From: Bacteriovoracaceae bacterium
GTDB lineage: Bacteria; Bdellovibrionota; UBA1018
DNA length: 9,506 nucleotides
Reading direction: 5' to 3'
NCBI GenBank assembly: GCA_023250755.1
Contig: JAHFAC010000048.1
Location: 1 to 9,506, forward strand
In this document: positions 1 to 6,043 of the stretch, one piece after another
Layout of the letters: the number at the start of each line of letters is the position of its first letter
How positions within the stretch are numbered: position 1 is the stretch's first letter
Notes under the pieces: model-generated
Databases searched by the model: none
The model's input: only the letters and a program-made list of their open reading frames with translations
What the model was told of the DNA's origin: nothing
Translations under genes and position numbers: made by a program

Positions 1-584
1 ATTCAAAAGGCCTAGATAAGTCCACCCGGGGAAGGGATGTTTCTGTTTTGTTTGGTGATGGCGCCGGCGCAGTAGTGATGGCGGCGGTTGAGGGGGAGTT
101 AAAAGAGAGAGATTCTGGTTTTTTATCGAGCAGCTTGCATGCGGATGGTGCCTATGCAAAAGAACTCTGGATTCAAGCACCGTCGATGGCATACGAAAAT
201 GAGAGGATCAGTGCAGAATCTTTGGCTCGTGGGGATCATTATGCGAAGATGAATGGAAAAACAGTGTTTGTGAATGCAGTGAAAAGAATGCCAGAAGTCC
301 TAGAAGAAACACTTTCGAAAATCGGCGCAAAGCTTTCTGATGTAGACCTATTTGTTTTTCACCAGGCTAATTTGCGGATTAATGAGATGGTGGCTAAGCA
401 AATGGGAGTATCAGAGGAAAAAGTTTTTAATACGATTGAACGATTTGGAAACACGACGGCGGCAACAATTCCTATTGGGCTTGATGAAGCCGTGAAGGCA
501 GGGAAACTTAAGAAAGGGATGTTAGTAGCCACTTCTGCATTTGGCAGTGGCTTTACATGGGCATCTGCAGTTTTTAGGTGGTAA
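1..584 (+). CDS. fabH: 3-oxoacyl-ACP synthase III (FabH/KAS III family), C-terminal part
   Basis: The reading frame is open from base 3, so the gene is cut at its 5' end. About 193 C-terminal residues are visible of roughly 325 usual for the family. KAS III enzymes condense acyl-CoA with malonyl-ACP to begin fatty acid synthesis in the cytoplasm. The FGDGAGAVV motif of the thiolase fold is at 51-77. The catalytic histidine lies in FHQANLRI (His codon 360-362) and the catalytic asparagine in FGNTTAA (Asn codon 450-452). The end, GSGFTWASAVFRW, matches the family's glycine-rich C-terminus. The nucleophilic cysteine lies upstream of the window and cannot be checked. The next gene is gyrA, not fabD, fabG or acpP, so this may be a second paralogue or a copy separate from the main fab cluster. 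Chain-length preference cannot be read from this part. Confidence 0.9.
   Translation, partial: SKGLDKSTRGRDVSVLFGDGAGAVVMAAVEGELKERDSGFLSSSLHADGAYAKELWIQAPSMAYENERISAESLARGDHYAKMNGKTVFVNAVKRMPEVLEETLSKIGAKLSDVDLFVFHQANLRINEMVAKQMGVSEEKVFNTIERFGNTTAATIPIGLDEAVKAGKLKKGMLVATSAFGSGFTWASAVFRW
576..581 (+). promoter_or_regulatory. Shine-Dalgarno that decides the gyrA start
   Basis: AGGTGG lies in the last sense codons of the upstream fabH gene. It is 9 bases from ATG 591 but only 3 bases from the in-frame GTG at 585. The spacing favours ATG 591 as the gyrA start. It also places the gyrA ribosome site inside the preceding gene, as expected for translationally coupled operon genes. Confidence 0.6.
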
Positions 585-590
585 GTGGAT

Positions 591-3098
591 ATGAGCGAAT
601 TACAACCCCAAGATAAAAGTATCGTCGTAGTCAATATCGAAGACGAAATGCGTGGTGCCTATTTGGATTACGCTATGAGCGTGATTGTCGGGCGCGCGCT
701 TCCGGATGTGAGAGATGGTTTAAAGCCTGTTCATCGTCGTGTGTTGTATGCGATGCATGATATGGGAAATACACATAATAAACCCTACAAAAAGTCGGCC
801 CGCGTAGTCGGAGACGTAATTGGTAAATACCATCCCCACGGCGATGTCGCTGTCTATGACACCATTGTCAGGATGGCTCAGAATTTTTCGCTTCGTTATC
901 CAATTGTCGATGGCCAGGGAAATTTTGGTTCAATCGATGGCGACGCTCCGGCAGCAATGAGGTACACAGAAATCAGGATGACTCGAATTGCTGAGGAAAT
1001 CCTGGCAGACCTTGAAAAAGAAACGGTCGATTTTGGCCCAAACTACGACGATAGTCTAACAGAGCCCCTTCTGTTGCCTTCGCGCATTCCAAATTTACTC
1101 GTGAATGGCTCTTCCGGAATTGCTGACGGCATGGCGACCAATATTCCTCATCATAATCTTACAGAAGTGATTGATGCAACGATTTCATCGGTGGATCGCC
1201 CCGAACAAACAATCGAAGATCTCCTTACTTATGTCAAAGGCCCGGACTTCCCTACAGGGGCATATGCATTTGGTGGCAATGAATTAAAAGAAGCATATCG
1301 AACAGGTCGCGGCGTTTGCACCATGAGGGCTAAAACTGAAATTGAAACCTGGAAGGGCGATCGCGAAAGAATCATTATTACTGAACTCCCTTATCAGGTG
1401 AACAAGGCCAAGCTTATTGAGCGCATTGCTGATTTGGTCAGGGATAAAAAAATTGAGGGGATTTCAGATCTTCGCGACGAATCTGACCGCACAGGAATGA
1501 GAGTCGTCATTGAAATCAAAAAAAGCGAAAATTCCAACGTTATTCTCAACCGACTTTTTAAGCTGACACAACTTCAAGATAATTTTGGAATTTATCTATT
1601 GGCCATTCATCACGGTCAGCCCAAGCTCTTTAACCTTAAAGAGATGATTTGGGCTTTTATTGAACATCGCAAAGACGTGGTGGTTCGACGAACGGCCTTT
1701 GATCTCAAGAAAGCCGAGGCACGCGCCCATATTTTAGAGGGATTAAAGCGTGCTGTTGAGAACATTGATTCAGTGATTACTTTGATCCGAGCGGCAAAAA
1801 GCCCAGAAGAAGCGAAGTTAGGATTAGTTTCTAAATTTTCGTTTACGGAAATCCAAGCCCAGGCCATTTTAGAAATGAGGCTGCAACGCCTGACTGGTCT
1901 TGAGCGCGACAAGATTATCCAAGAGTACCAAGAAATTTTGATATTGATTGAAAATCTGAAAAAAATTCTGGCGGACGAAAAACAGGTTTACTCAGTAATC
2001 AAAAACGAACTTCTCGAGGTTAAGAAAGCGTATGGAGATGCACGCCGTACAGAAATTGTACATGGGGCGACAACAGAGTTTGAGGTAGAGGACCTGATTT
2101 CAGATGAGGAGACTCTCGTCTCGATCACTCACTCCGGCTACATCAAAAGAACCAATCCTAGTGCATTTAAAAGCCAGCACCGGGGAGGGAAGGGGGTTCG
2201 TGCTGTCACCACGGGCGACGAAGATATTGTGACAGCAATTTTCAAGACCAATACGTTGAGTTATCTCCTCTGTTTTACTGATAAAGGAAGAGTTTATTGG
2301 TTAAAGGTTTATAAAGTTCCTGAGGCAGGACGGGGTGCCAAGGGAAAGGCTGTTGTAAATTTAGTGGCATTGACCCCAGGAGAAAAAGTTAAGGCGATCT
2401 TACCTGTCCGGGAGTTCCGCGAAAACGAATATGTAGTGATGGTGACGAGAGCGGGAATGATCAAAAAAACTCCATTGAGCGACTATGGAAATATCCGGGC
2501 GACAGGCATTGTTGCCATTACGATTGAAGACGGAGATGAAGTCGTAAGTGCAAAATTGACGAATGGGAAGAACGACATCTTCCTTTGCTCGAAAGAAGGG
2601 ATGTCAATTCGATTCAGTGAAGAGGATGCGCGTCCCATGGGTCGTACAGCCAAAGGAGTAAACGGAATGACGCTCGATCCCGAGGATAGGGTCGTCGCAA
2701 TGGAAGTGTTAGATACGGCAACACCGCAAGCTTATGAAGTGCTTACAATTACGGAAAGTGGGTTTGGAAAACGCACTCCTGTTACCGAATACAGGCCGCA
2801 AAGTCGTGGCGGTAAGGGATTGATCACAATTAAAACCACGGACAAAAACGGGGCAGTTATTGGCGCAAAACAAGTCCTCGCAAAAGACGATTTGATGTTA
2901 ATTTCAAATAAAGGCCAGATGATTCGGATTCGTGTGGGTGAGATTTCAGAACAAGGGCGTAACACCCAGGGTGTTAGATTGATGTCCATGTCTCCTGGCG
3001 AGAAGGTTGTTTCATTTGAATACTTGGCAGAAAACGCCGTAGATAATAGCGCTACCCCCACAGAAGAGGGCCCAGAGAACGGGCAAACGACGCATTGA
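591..3098 (+). CDS. gyrA: DNA gyrase subunit A
   Basis: GyrA is the breakage-reunion subunit of the A2B2 type II topoisomerase that introduces negative supercoils. From ATG 591 it has 835 residues, normal for the family. Numbering here is from the in-frame GTG at 585; subtract 2 for the ATG start. The N-terminal winged-helix core has VGRALPDVRDGLKPVHRR at 35-52, the quinolone-determining segment at 82-109 and the catalytic tyrosine Y127 in AAMRYTEIR. The tower and coiled-coil region runs to about 485. The C-terminal pinwheel (about 490-812) starts with a GyrA box, QHRGGKG (531-537), and has further blade motifs at about 581-588, 684-693, 739-745 and 790-797. The box marks this as GyrA and not ParC. 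An acidic tail closes the protein. Two oddities: valine replaces the usual Ser/Thr/Ala at the E. coli Ser83 position, and histidine is the second box residue. The GTG at 585 abuts the fabH stop, but ATG 591 has the better ribosome site. Confidence 0.96.
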   Translation: MSELQPQDKSIVVVNIEDEMRGAYLDYAMSVIVGRALPDVRDGLKPVHRRVLYAMHDMGNTHNKPYKKSARVVGDVIGKYHPHGDVAVYDTIVRMAQNFSLRYPIVDGQGNFGSIDGDAPAAMRYTEIRMTRIAEEILADLEKETVDFGPNYDDSLTEPLLLPSRIPNLLVNGSSGIADGMATNIPHHNLTEVIDATISSVDRPEQTIEDLLTYVKGPDFPTGAYAFGGNELKEAYRTGRGVCTMRAKTEIETWKGDRERIIITELPYQVNKAKLIERIADLVRDKKIEGISDLRDESDRTGMRVVIEIKKSENSNVILNRLFKLTQLQDNFGIYLLAIHHGQPKLFNLKEMIWAFIEHRKDVVVRRTAFDLKKAEARAHILEGLKRAVENIDSVITLIRAAKSPEEAKLGLVSKFSFTEIQAQAILEMRLQRLTGLERDKIIQEYQEILILIENLKKILADEKQVYSVIKNELLEVKKAYGDARRTEIVHGATTEFEVEDLISDEETLVSITHSGYIKRTNPSAFKSQHRGGKGVRAVTTGDEDIVTAIFKTNTLSYLLCFTDKGRVYWLKVYKVPEAGRGAKGKAVVNLVALTPGEKVKAILPVREFRENEYVVMVTRAGMIKKTPLSDYGNIRATGIVAITIEDGDEVVSAKLTNGKNDIFLCSKEGMSIRFSEEDARPMGRTAKGVNGMTLDPEDRVVAMEVLDTATPQAYEVLTITESGFGKRTPVTEYRPQSRGGKGLITIKTTDKNGAVIGAKQVLAKDDLMLISNKGQMIRIRVGEISEQGRNTQGVRLMSMSPGEKVVSFEYLAENAVDNSATPTEEGPENGQTTH

Positions 3099-3922
3099 CT
3101 GGTTTTAGGTGGCAAAAGCTAGTTCTCCCCCTATTTCTAGTGGTTTTGTTTTGTTCGTGTTCTGTGGACAGTGCAAAAAGCCGTTATTTGTTAGCCGAAA
3201 AATTATGGTTTGAAGGAAAATATGCGGCAGCAGTGGGAGAGTTCGAAAGGGTAATTTCAAAGGATCCACACAGCAAGTGGGGTCTTCAGGCTCTTTTTCG
3301 CTCCGCAACGACACAAATGTTTTTTCTCTCCCAATATGAAGAGGCGCTTAAAAAATTTAAGGTCTTTTCAGAGACAGGACAGGATGCCATAAGTGTTTGG
3401 GAAGCAAAAAAACAGATGGGTGAAATTTATTTTGCCCATCTCGAGCGATATGAGCAGGCTGCCAGTCACTACCGGGCACTTTTAATATCAAGACCCGACT
3501 CCGAAGACTCACCAGAATTCATGTTTCGTATTGGGCGCAGCTATTTTTTTCTTTGGAAATTTAAAGAAGCAATCCACACGTATCAAGAAATAATCGATAA
3601 GTTTCCTGATTCCAACTGGGCGGAGAAGGCTTGGCTTGAGATGGGGATTACTTATTTTACCCAGGGAGGAAGGCAAAATAGCCAGGGATCCGAGGCCTAT
3701 CAAGAGGCAATCGATATTTATGAAAAATTTTTGAGGCGCTACCCCAAGAGCCAGTGGGTACCTCAAGCCAAATTTGGAATTGCCGCATGTCTAGAGGAGA
3801 TGGACCAGCTTGATGCGGCGTATTATCGTTATCGAGATTTAGTGAGCTCCTATCCTTCGCCCGAGATCATTCAAATTAAGCTAAAAAGAATCTCCGAGAG
3901 AAAGCAGCAGAGAAATCATTAA
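3095..3922 (+). CDS. TPR-repeat outer-membrane lipoprotein, BamD-like
   Basis: This 275-residue protein starts with TTG overlapping the gyrA stop (TTGA). No other ATG, GTG or TTG in the frame lies between the upstream in-frame stop at 3047 and the signal peptide, so the start is well fixed. The N-terminus is a lipoprotein signal: basic residues to K8, a hydrophobic core at 9-19, then FCSC with C22 as the likely lipidated cysteine. The rest is about six TPR-like helix pairs (roughly 29-58, 63-93, 103-135, 141-171, 178-216, 223-254) with repeated [YF]xxAxxx[YF]xxxxxxxP patterns such as YEQAASHYRALLISRPDS and FKEAIHTYQEIIDKFPDS. Lipidated TPR proteins of this size include BamD, of the beta-barrel assembly machine, and CpoB/YbgF-type proteins. 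BamD is the closest in style, but residue-level orthology cannot be shown here. The overlap with gyrA implies coupled translation. The function is inferred. Confidence 0.8.
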   Translation: MTGFRWQKLVLPLFLVVLFCSCSVDSAKSRYLLAEKLWFEGKYAAAVGEFERVISKDPHSKWGLQALFRSATTQMFFLSQYEEALKKFKVFSETGQDAISVWEAKKQMGEIYFAHLERYEQAASHYRALLISRPDSEDSPEFMFRIGRSYFFLWKFKEAIHTYQEIIDKFPDSNWAEKAWLEMGITYFTQGGRQNSQGSEAYQEAIDIYEKFLRRYPKSQWVPQAKFGIAACLEEMDQLDAAYYRYRDLVSSYPSPEIIQIKLKRISERKQQRNH

Positions 3923-3952
3923 ATGGATAGTCGCCAATGTCTGTGTAAGTCA

Positions 3953-3981
3953 TTGACTGACTCTTTTACAAATGTTAACCG
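3953..3981 (+). promoter_or_regulatory. Possible sigma-70-type promoter before the atp cluster
   Basis: In the short gap after the TPR gene, TTGACT at 3953-3958 matches a -35 box in five of six bases. At 17 bases spacing, TAACCG (3976-3981) is only a poor -10 box, preceded by TG at 3973-3974 as in an extended -10. No terminator hairpin is visible in the gap, so read-through from gyrA is equally possible. Confidence 0.22.
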
Positions 3982-3992
3982 GCAATAACCTC

Positions 3993-4211
3993 ATGGTAAA
4001 AAAAGATCCACAACCTTCGTGGGTTAGGAAGTTTGGACTTCTTGGCGTCATTGTTGCGGATCTTCTTGGATATACTGGGGCAGGGCTTTTGATTGGGTAT
4101 TTTTTATGGGCCAAGCTGGATCTGCCCTGGTGGGTACTTTTAGTAACGACAACGGCGGGTCTTGTTTTGGCGATGTATCATCTTTATTTTATTTCGCAGA
4201 AAGAGCTGTAA
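3993..4211 (+). CDS. atpZ: AtpZ/AtpI-family small ATP synthase accessory membrane protein
   Basis: This is a small protein of 72 residues with a basic N-terminus (MVKKDPQPSWVRKF) and two membrane helices at about 15-38 and 45-66. The first helix has the spaced glycine pattern GYTGAGLLIGYFL, followed by a short turn, DLPWW, typical of the AtpZ / F0F1-ATPase subunit family. Such proteins sit at the head of atp operons with AtpI and are linked to c-ring assembly or divalent cation supply. The exact role in this organism is unknown. An alternative in-frame ATG at 3972 would add seven residues. Neither start has a clear Shine-Dalgarno; 3993 is preferred because it gives the usual short charged N-terminus. 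The stop overlaps the next start (TAATG), and the placement before atpI and atpB supports the call. Confidence 0.75.
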   Translation: MVKKDPQPSWVRKFGLLGVIVADLLGYTGAGLLIGYFLWAKLDLPWWVLLVTTTAGLVLAMYHLYFISQKEL

Positions 4212-4624
4212 TGGCAACGCGAAGTTATGAGAGTAAAGCCAAGCCGTTTATCTGGGTTTCTTTGGTTTGGCTGTTGGTAGGGACTTTTTTTTGTCTTTGG
4301 CCGGTGAATTTAGGTTTTTTGTCAATTAAATGGTTTTTAGGGCTGAGTTTTCTTTGTTTATTTGACTTTCTTTCTCTGTCAAAGACACTTCAAGCCATGG
4401 TTGAATTAGCAAATAAAGCACATTTAGTAGTACGAATGCGCACGGTTTTTAGTTTGGTATTTTGGAGTGTTGCAAAACTGATTTGCTTGGGGTTGTTTAT
4501 AGTTTTACTCATGAAGGCGCGGAGCATTCATTTCACCCCACTCTTTTTGGGTGTAGGGACTCTGTTGGTAGTGCCCTGGGTGGGCGGGTTACTGTGGAGA
4601 CGTGGAGAAGTCAAATATGCATGA
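4211..4624 (+). CDS. atpI: AtpI-like ATP synthase protein I, four-helix membrane protein
   Basis: The start at ATG 4211 shares one base with the atpZ stop and has AGAAAGAG five bases upstream. The frame is open further upstream, but that part only shadows atpZ. The 137-residue product has four predicted membrane helices at about 13-32, 36-55, 79-101 and 109-128, with a positively charged loop between helices 2 and 3 (KAHLVVRMR) and basic residues after the last helix. This topology, together with the position between atpZ and atpB, matches AtpI, a poorly conserved accessory protein that helps assemble the c-ring of the F0 sector. Its sequence shows no catalytic motif. The gene end overlaps the atpB start by eight bases, which suggests coupled translation. 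The identification rests more on topology and neighbourhood than on residues. Confidence 0.7.
   Translation: MATRSYESKAKPFIWVSLVWLLVGTFFCLWPVNLGFLSIKWFLGLSFLCLFDFLSLSKTLQAMVELANKAHLVVRMRTVFSLVFWSVAKLICLGLFIVLLMKARSIHFTPLFLGVGTLLVVPWVGGLLWRRGEVKYA
4604..4610 (+). promoter_or_regulatory. Shine-Dalgarno that decides the atpB start
   Basis: GGAGAAG lies six bases before ATG 4617, inside the 3' end of atpI. It rules out the more upstream in-frame start at 4602, which lies before it. It also supports an atpI/atpB overlap. Confidence 0.7.
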
Positions 4625-5330
4625 GCAGCATGGTTTTACTTGGCTTTCACTGATTCCAGGGGCGGAGCATATGCCCCAACATGTGCTTATGGCGCTCATC
4701 ATTGCGACACTATTACTCATTACAACTGCAATTGCCCGTTTTCAGTTGATGCAGGTTGTGCGTAGTCCTGGCGGGGGGCTCATTCCAGAGCCGAAACTCA
4801 CCTATCGAAATTTCTTTGAGGTTATCGCAGAGAGCCTTTTTAAGTTAACAGAAAATGTCATTGGGCATCACGATGCCCCGATTTATTTTCCCATCATAGG
4901 GACATTGTTCGTTTTTATTTTTTTCTCGAATTTAATTGGCTTAGTGCCAGGGTTTTTGCCGCCTACGGATAATCTGAATACGACTCTTGCACTGGGAAGT
5001 TTTGTGTTTGTTTATTATAATTTTGCTGGGTTTCGAGCCCATGGCCTTGCCTATTTAAAGCATTTTTTAGGGCCAGTGCTCTGGCTTGCCCCACTTCTTC
5101 TTATTATAGAGGTGGCCTCTCATGTTTTTCGCCCCATTTCTCTCGCACTTCGCTTGCGCGGGAACATTAATGGCGATCACGTGGTACTTAGCGTTTTTAG
5201 CAGTTTGGTTCCTTACCTCTTACCTGTAGTTTTTTATGGGCTAGGAGTGTTTGTAGCCTTTGTACAAGCCTTCGTCTTTTGTTTGATGACGATGGTCTAT
5301 ATTTCCTTATCCACATCACATGACCACTAA
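4617..5330 (+). CDS. atpB: F0 ATP synthase subunit a
   Basis: Subunit a forms the two half-channels that carry H+ or Na+ to and from the rotating c-ring. The 237-residue product has five or six membrane helices and the family signatures in order: FFEVIAESLFKL (66-77), FFSNLIGLVPGFLPPTDNLNTT (102-123) and RPISLALRLRGN (172-183). R179 corresponds to the essential Arg210 of E. coli, and QAFVF (217-221) lies in the last helix. By ungapped alignment to E. coli, the Glu219 position is His188 (in GDH) and the His245 position is Gly210. Other subunit a proteins vary here, so this does not imply loss of function. The N- and C-termini are histidine-rich. A good ribosome site precedes ATG 4617. No gene for subunit b follows, so the operon is split. 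Confidence 0.95.
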   Translation: MHEQHGFTWLSLIPGAEHMPQHVLMALIIATLLLITTAIARFQLMQVVRSPGGGLIPEPKLTYRNFFEVIAESLFKLTENVIGHHDAPIYFPIIGTLFVFIFFSNLIGLVPGFLPPTDNLNTTLALGSFVFVYYNFAGFRAHGLAYLKHFLGPVLWLAPLLLIIEVASHVFRPISLALRLRGNINGDHVVLSVFSSLVPYLLPVVFYGLGVFVAFVQAFVFCLMTMVYISLSTSHDH

Positions 5331-5351
5331 GAAGAAAGGATGGTTTCGACA

Positions 5352-5660
5352 ATGAGTTTTCAAAAGGCGTTTTTAGTTATTGGAACATTTACGCTGATGC
5401 TGGGGGCCTCTGTGGCGATGGCCTCTGAGGGCGGTGCGCCCGACGCTTATGCCTCTATTGGTGCAGCTCTTGCCATTGGCCTGGCGGCATTTGGTGGAGC
5501 ATTAGGGCAGGGGAAGACGGCGGCAGCGGCGCTCGATGGGATTGCCCGTAACCCAGCGGCGCAGGGCAAGATTTTTGTACCGATGATTATCGGCTTGGCG
5601 CTGATCGAATCACTAGTCCTTTATGCATTCGTTATTGCCTTCGTAAAAATCAAGACCTAA
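5352..5660 (+). CDS. atpE: F0 ATP synthase subunit c with N-terminal signal-like extension
   Basis: Subunit c forms the rotor ring of the F0 sector. ATG 5352 is preferred over ATG 5340 because GAAAGGA (5334-5340) would touch the latter but lies 11 bases from the former. From 5352 the product has 102 residues, longer than the usual 75-90. The extra part, SFQKAFLVIGTFTLMLGASVAMA, resembles a cleavable signal peptide with a likely cut after AMA, leaving about 78 residues. Helix 1 is glycine/alanine-rich and ends in GALGQGK. The cytoplasmic loop carries the conserved ARNP. Helix 2 has the ion-binding glutamate E86 in LIESLVLY. Q53, E86, S87 and Y91 occupy the four side-chain positions used by Na+-binding c-rings, but leucine stands where Ilyobacter has the water-binding threonine. 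A terminator follows directly. Confidence 0.94.
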   Translation: MSFQKAFLVIGTFTLMLGASVAMASEGGAPDAYASIGAALAIGLAAFGGALGQGKTAAAALDGIARNPAAQGKIFVPMIIGLALIESLVLYAFVIAFVKIKT

Positions 5661-5674
5661 TTTTTTTTGATTAG

Positions 5675-5711
5675 AGAGCCGGGGTTTTTTTGCTCCCGGC
5701 TCTTTTTGTTT
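5675..5711 (+). terminator. Intrinsic terminator after atpE
   Basis: A perfect nine-base-pair stem, AGAGCCGGG (5675-5683) with CCCGGCTCT (5695-5703), encloses an 11-base T-rich loop and runs into TTTTTGTTTT. It starts 14 bases after the atpE stop. The flank on the other side carries T and not A, so it terminates plus-strand transcription only. It closes the F0 gene cluster. Confidence 0.92.
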
Positions 5712-5728
5712 TATATGGGGGTATTGCG

Positions 5729-6043
5729 ATGAGAAACGCAGCGGTTCTTGTTTTTTTGATTCAAGGGCTTGTCGGGTGTGCAGGAATGAATACTCGAAGT
5801 CCTGTGCCAGGATTCTTGTATTCTGATGTGCAATTTACTCACTCAGCCACTTCAAATCAGGCGGGCAACCGCATTGGAGAGGCCTGTGCATTGTCAATTC
5901 TCGGCTTGATTTCAACCGGCGATGCGAGCATTGAGGCCGCAAGGCGGAATGGTGGGATTACTTTGATTTCTGGAGTGGATGAAACATTTAATAATTATTT
6001 GGGGCTTTATTCGAAGTCTTGTGTCGTGGTGCGAGGCAGGTAA
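5729..6043 (+). CDS. TRL-family small lipoprotein
   Basis: The start is ATG 5729, with GGGGG (5717-5721) seven bases upstream. Longer in-frame starts would lie in the terminator. The 104-residue product has a lipoprotein signal (hydrophobic 4-13, lipobox LVGC with C17). Its mature part resembles the TRL (tRNA-associated locus) protein family: [10 protein letters not shown] near the N-terminus, [19 protein letters not shown] (50-68), then AARRNGGIT and a C-terminal [14 protein letters not shown]. No biochemical function is firmly established for this family; export to the envelope is inferred from the lipobox. The gene starts only about 20 bases after the atpE terminator. It therefore depends on a promoter overlapping the terminator or on read-through; no convincing promoter is visible. 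Its last 56 bases overlap the 3' end of uvrA on the other strand. Confidence 0.78.
   Translation: MRNAAVLVFLIQGLVGCAGMNTRSPVPGFLYSDVQFTHSATSNQAGNRIGEACALSILGLISTGDASIEAARRNGGITLISGVDETFNNYLGLYSKSCVVVRGR

Noticed and set aside
573..3112. The ten-base string TTTTAGGTGG occurs both at the fabH end (573-581 region) and just after the gyrA stop (3103-3112).
   Set aside because: At the second site no start codon follows at a usable distance in the TPR gene frame; it just codes Phe-Arg-Trp. A chance match is the simplest reading.
4462..4653. A 63-codon open frame overlapping atpI and atpB.
   Set aside because: It lies wholly within the two real genes in another frame and has no recognisable domain.
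5661..5668. T8 run right after atpE as a terminator on its own.
   Set aside because: No hairpin precedes it; the working hairpin with its own T-run lies just downstream at 5675-5711.
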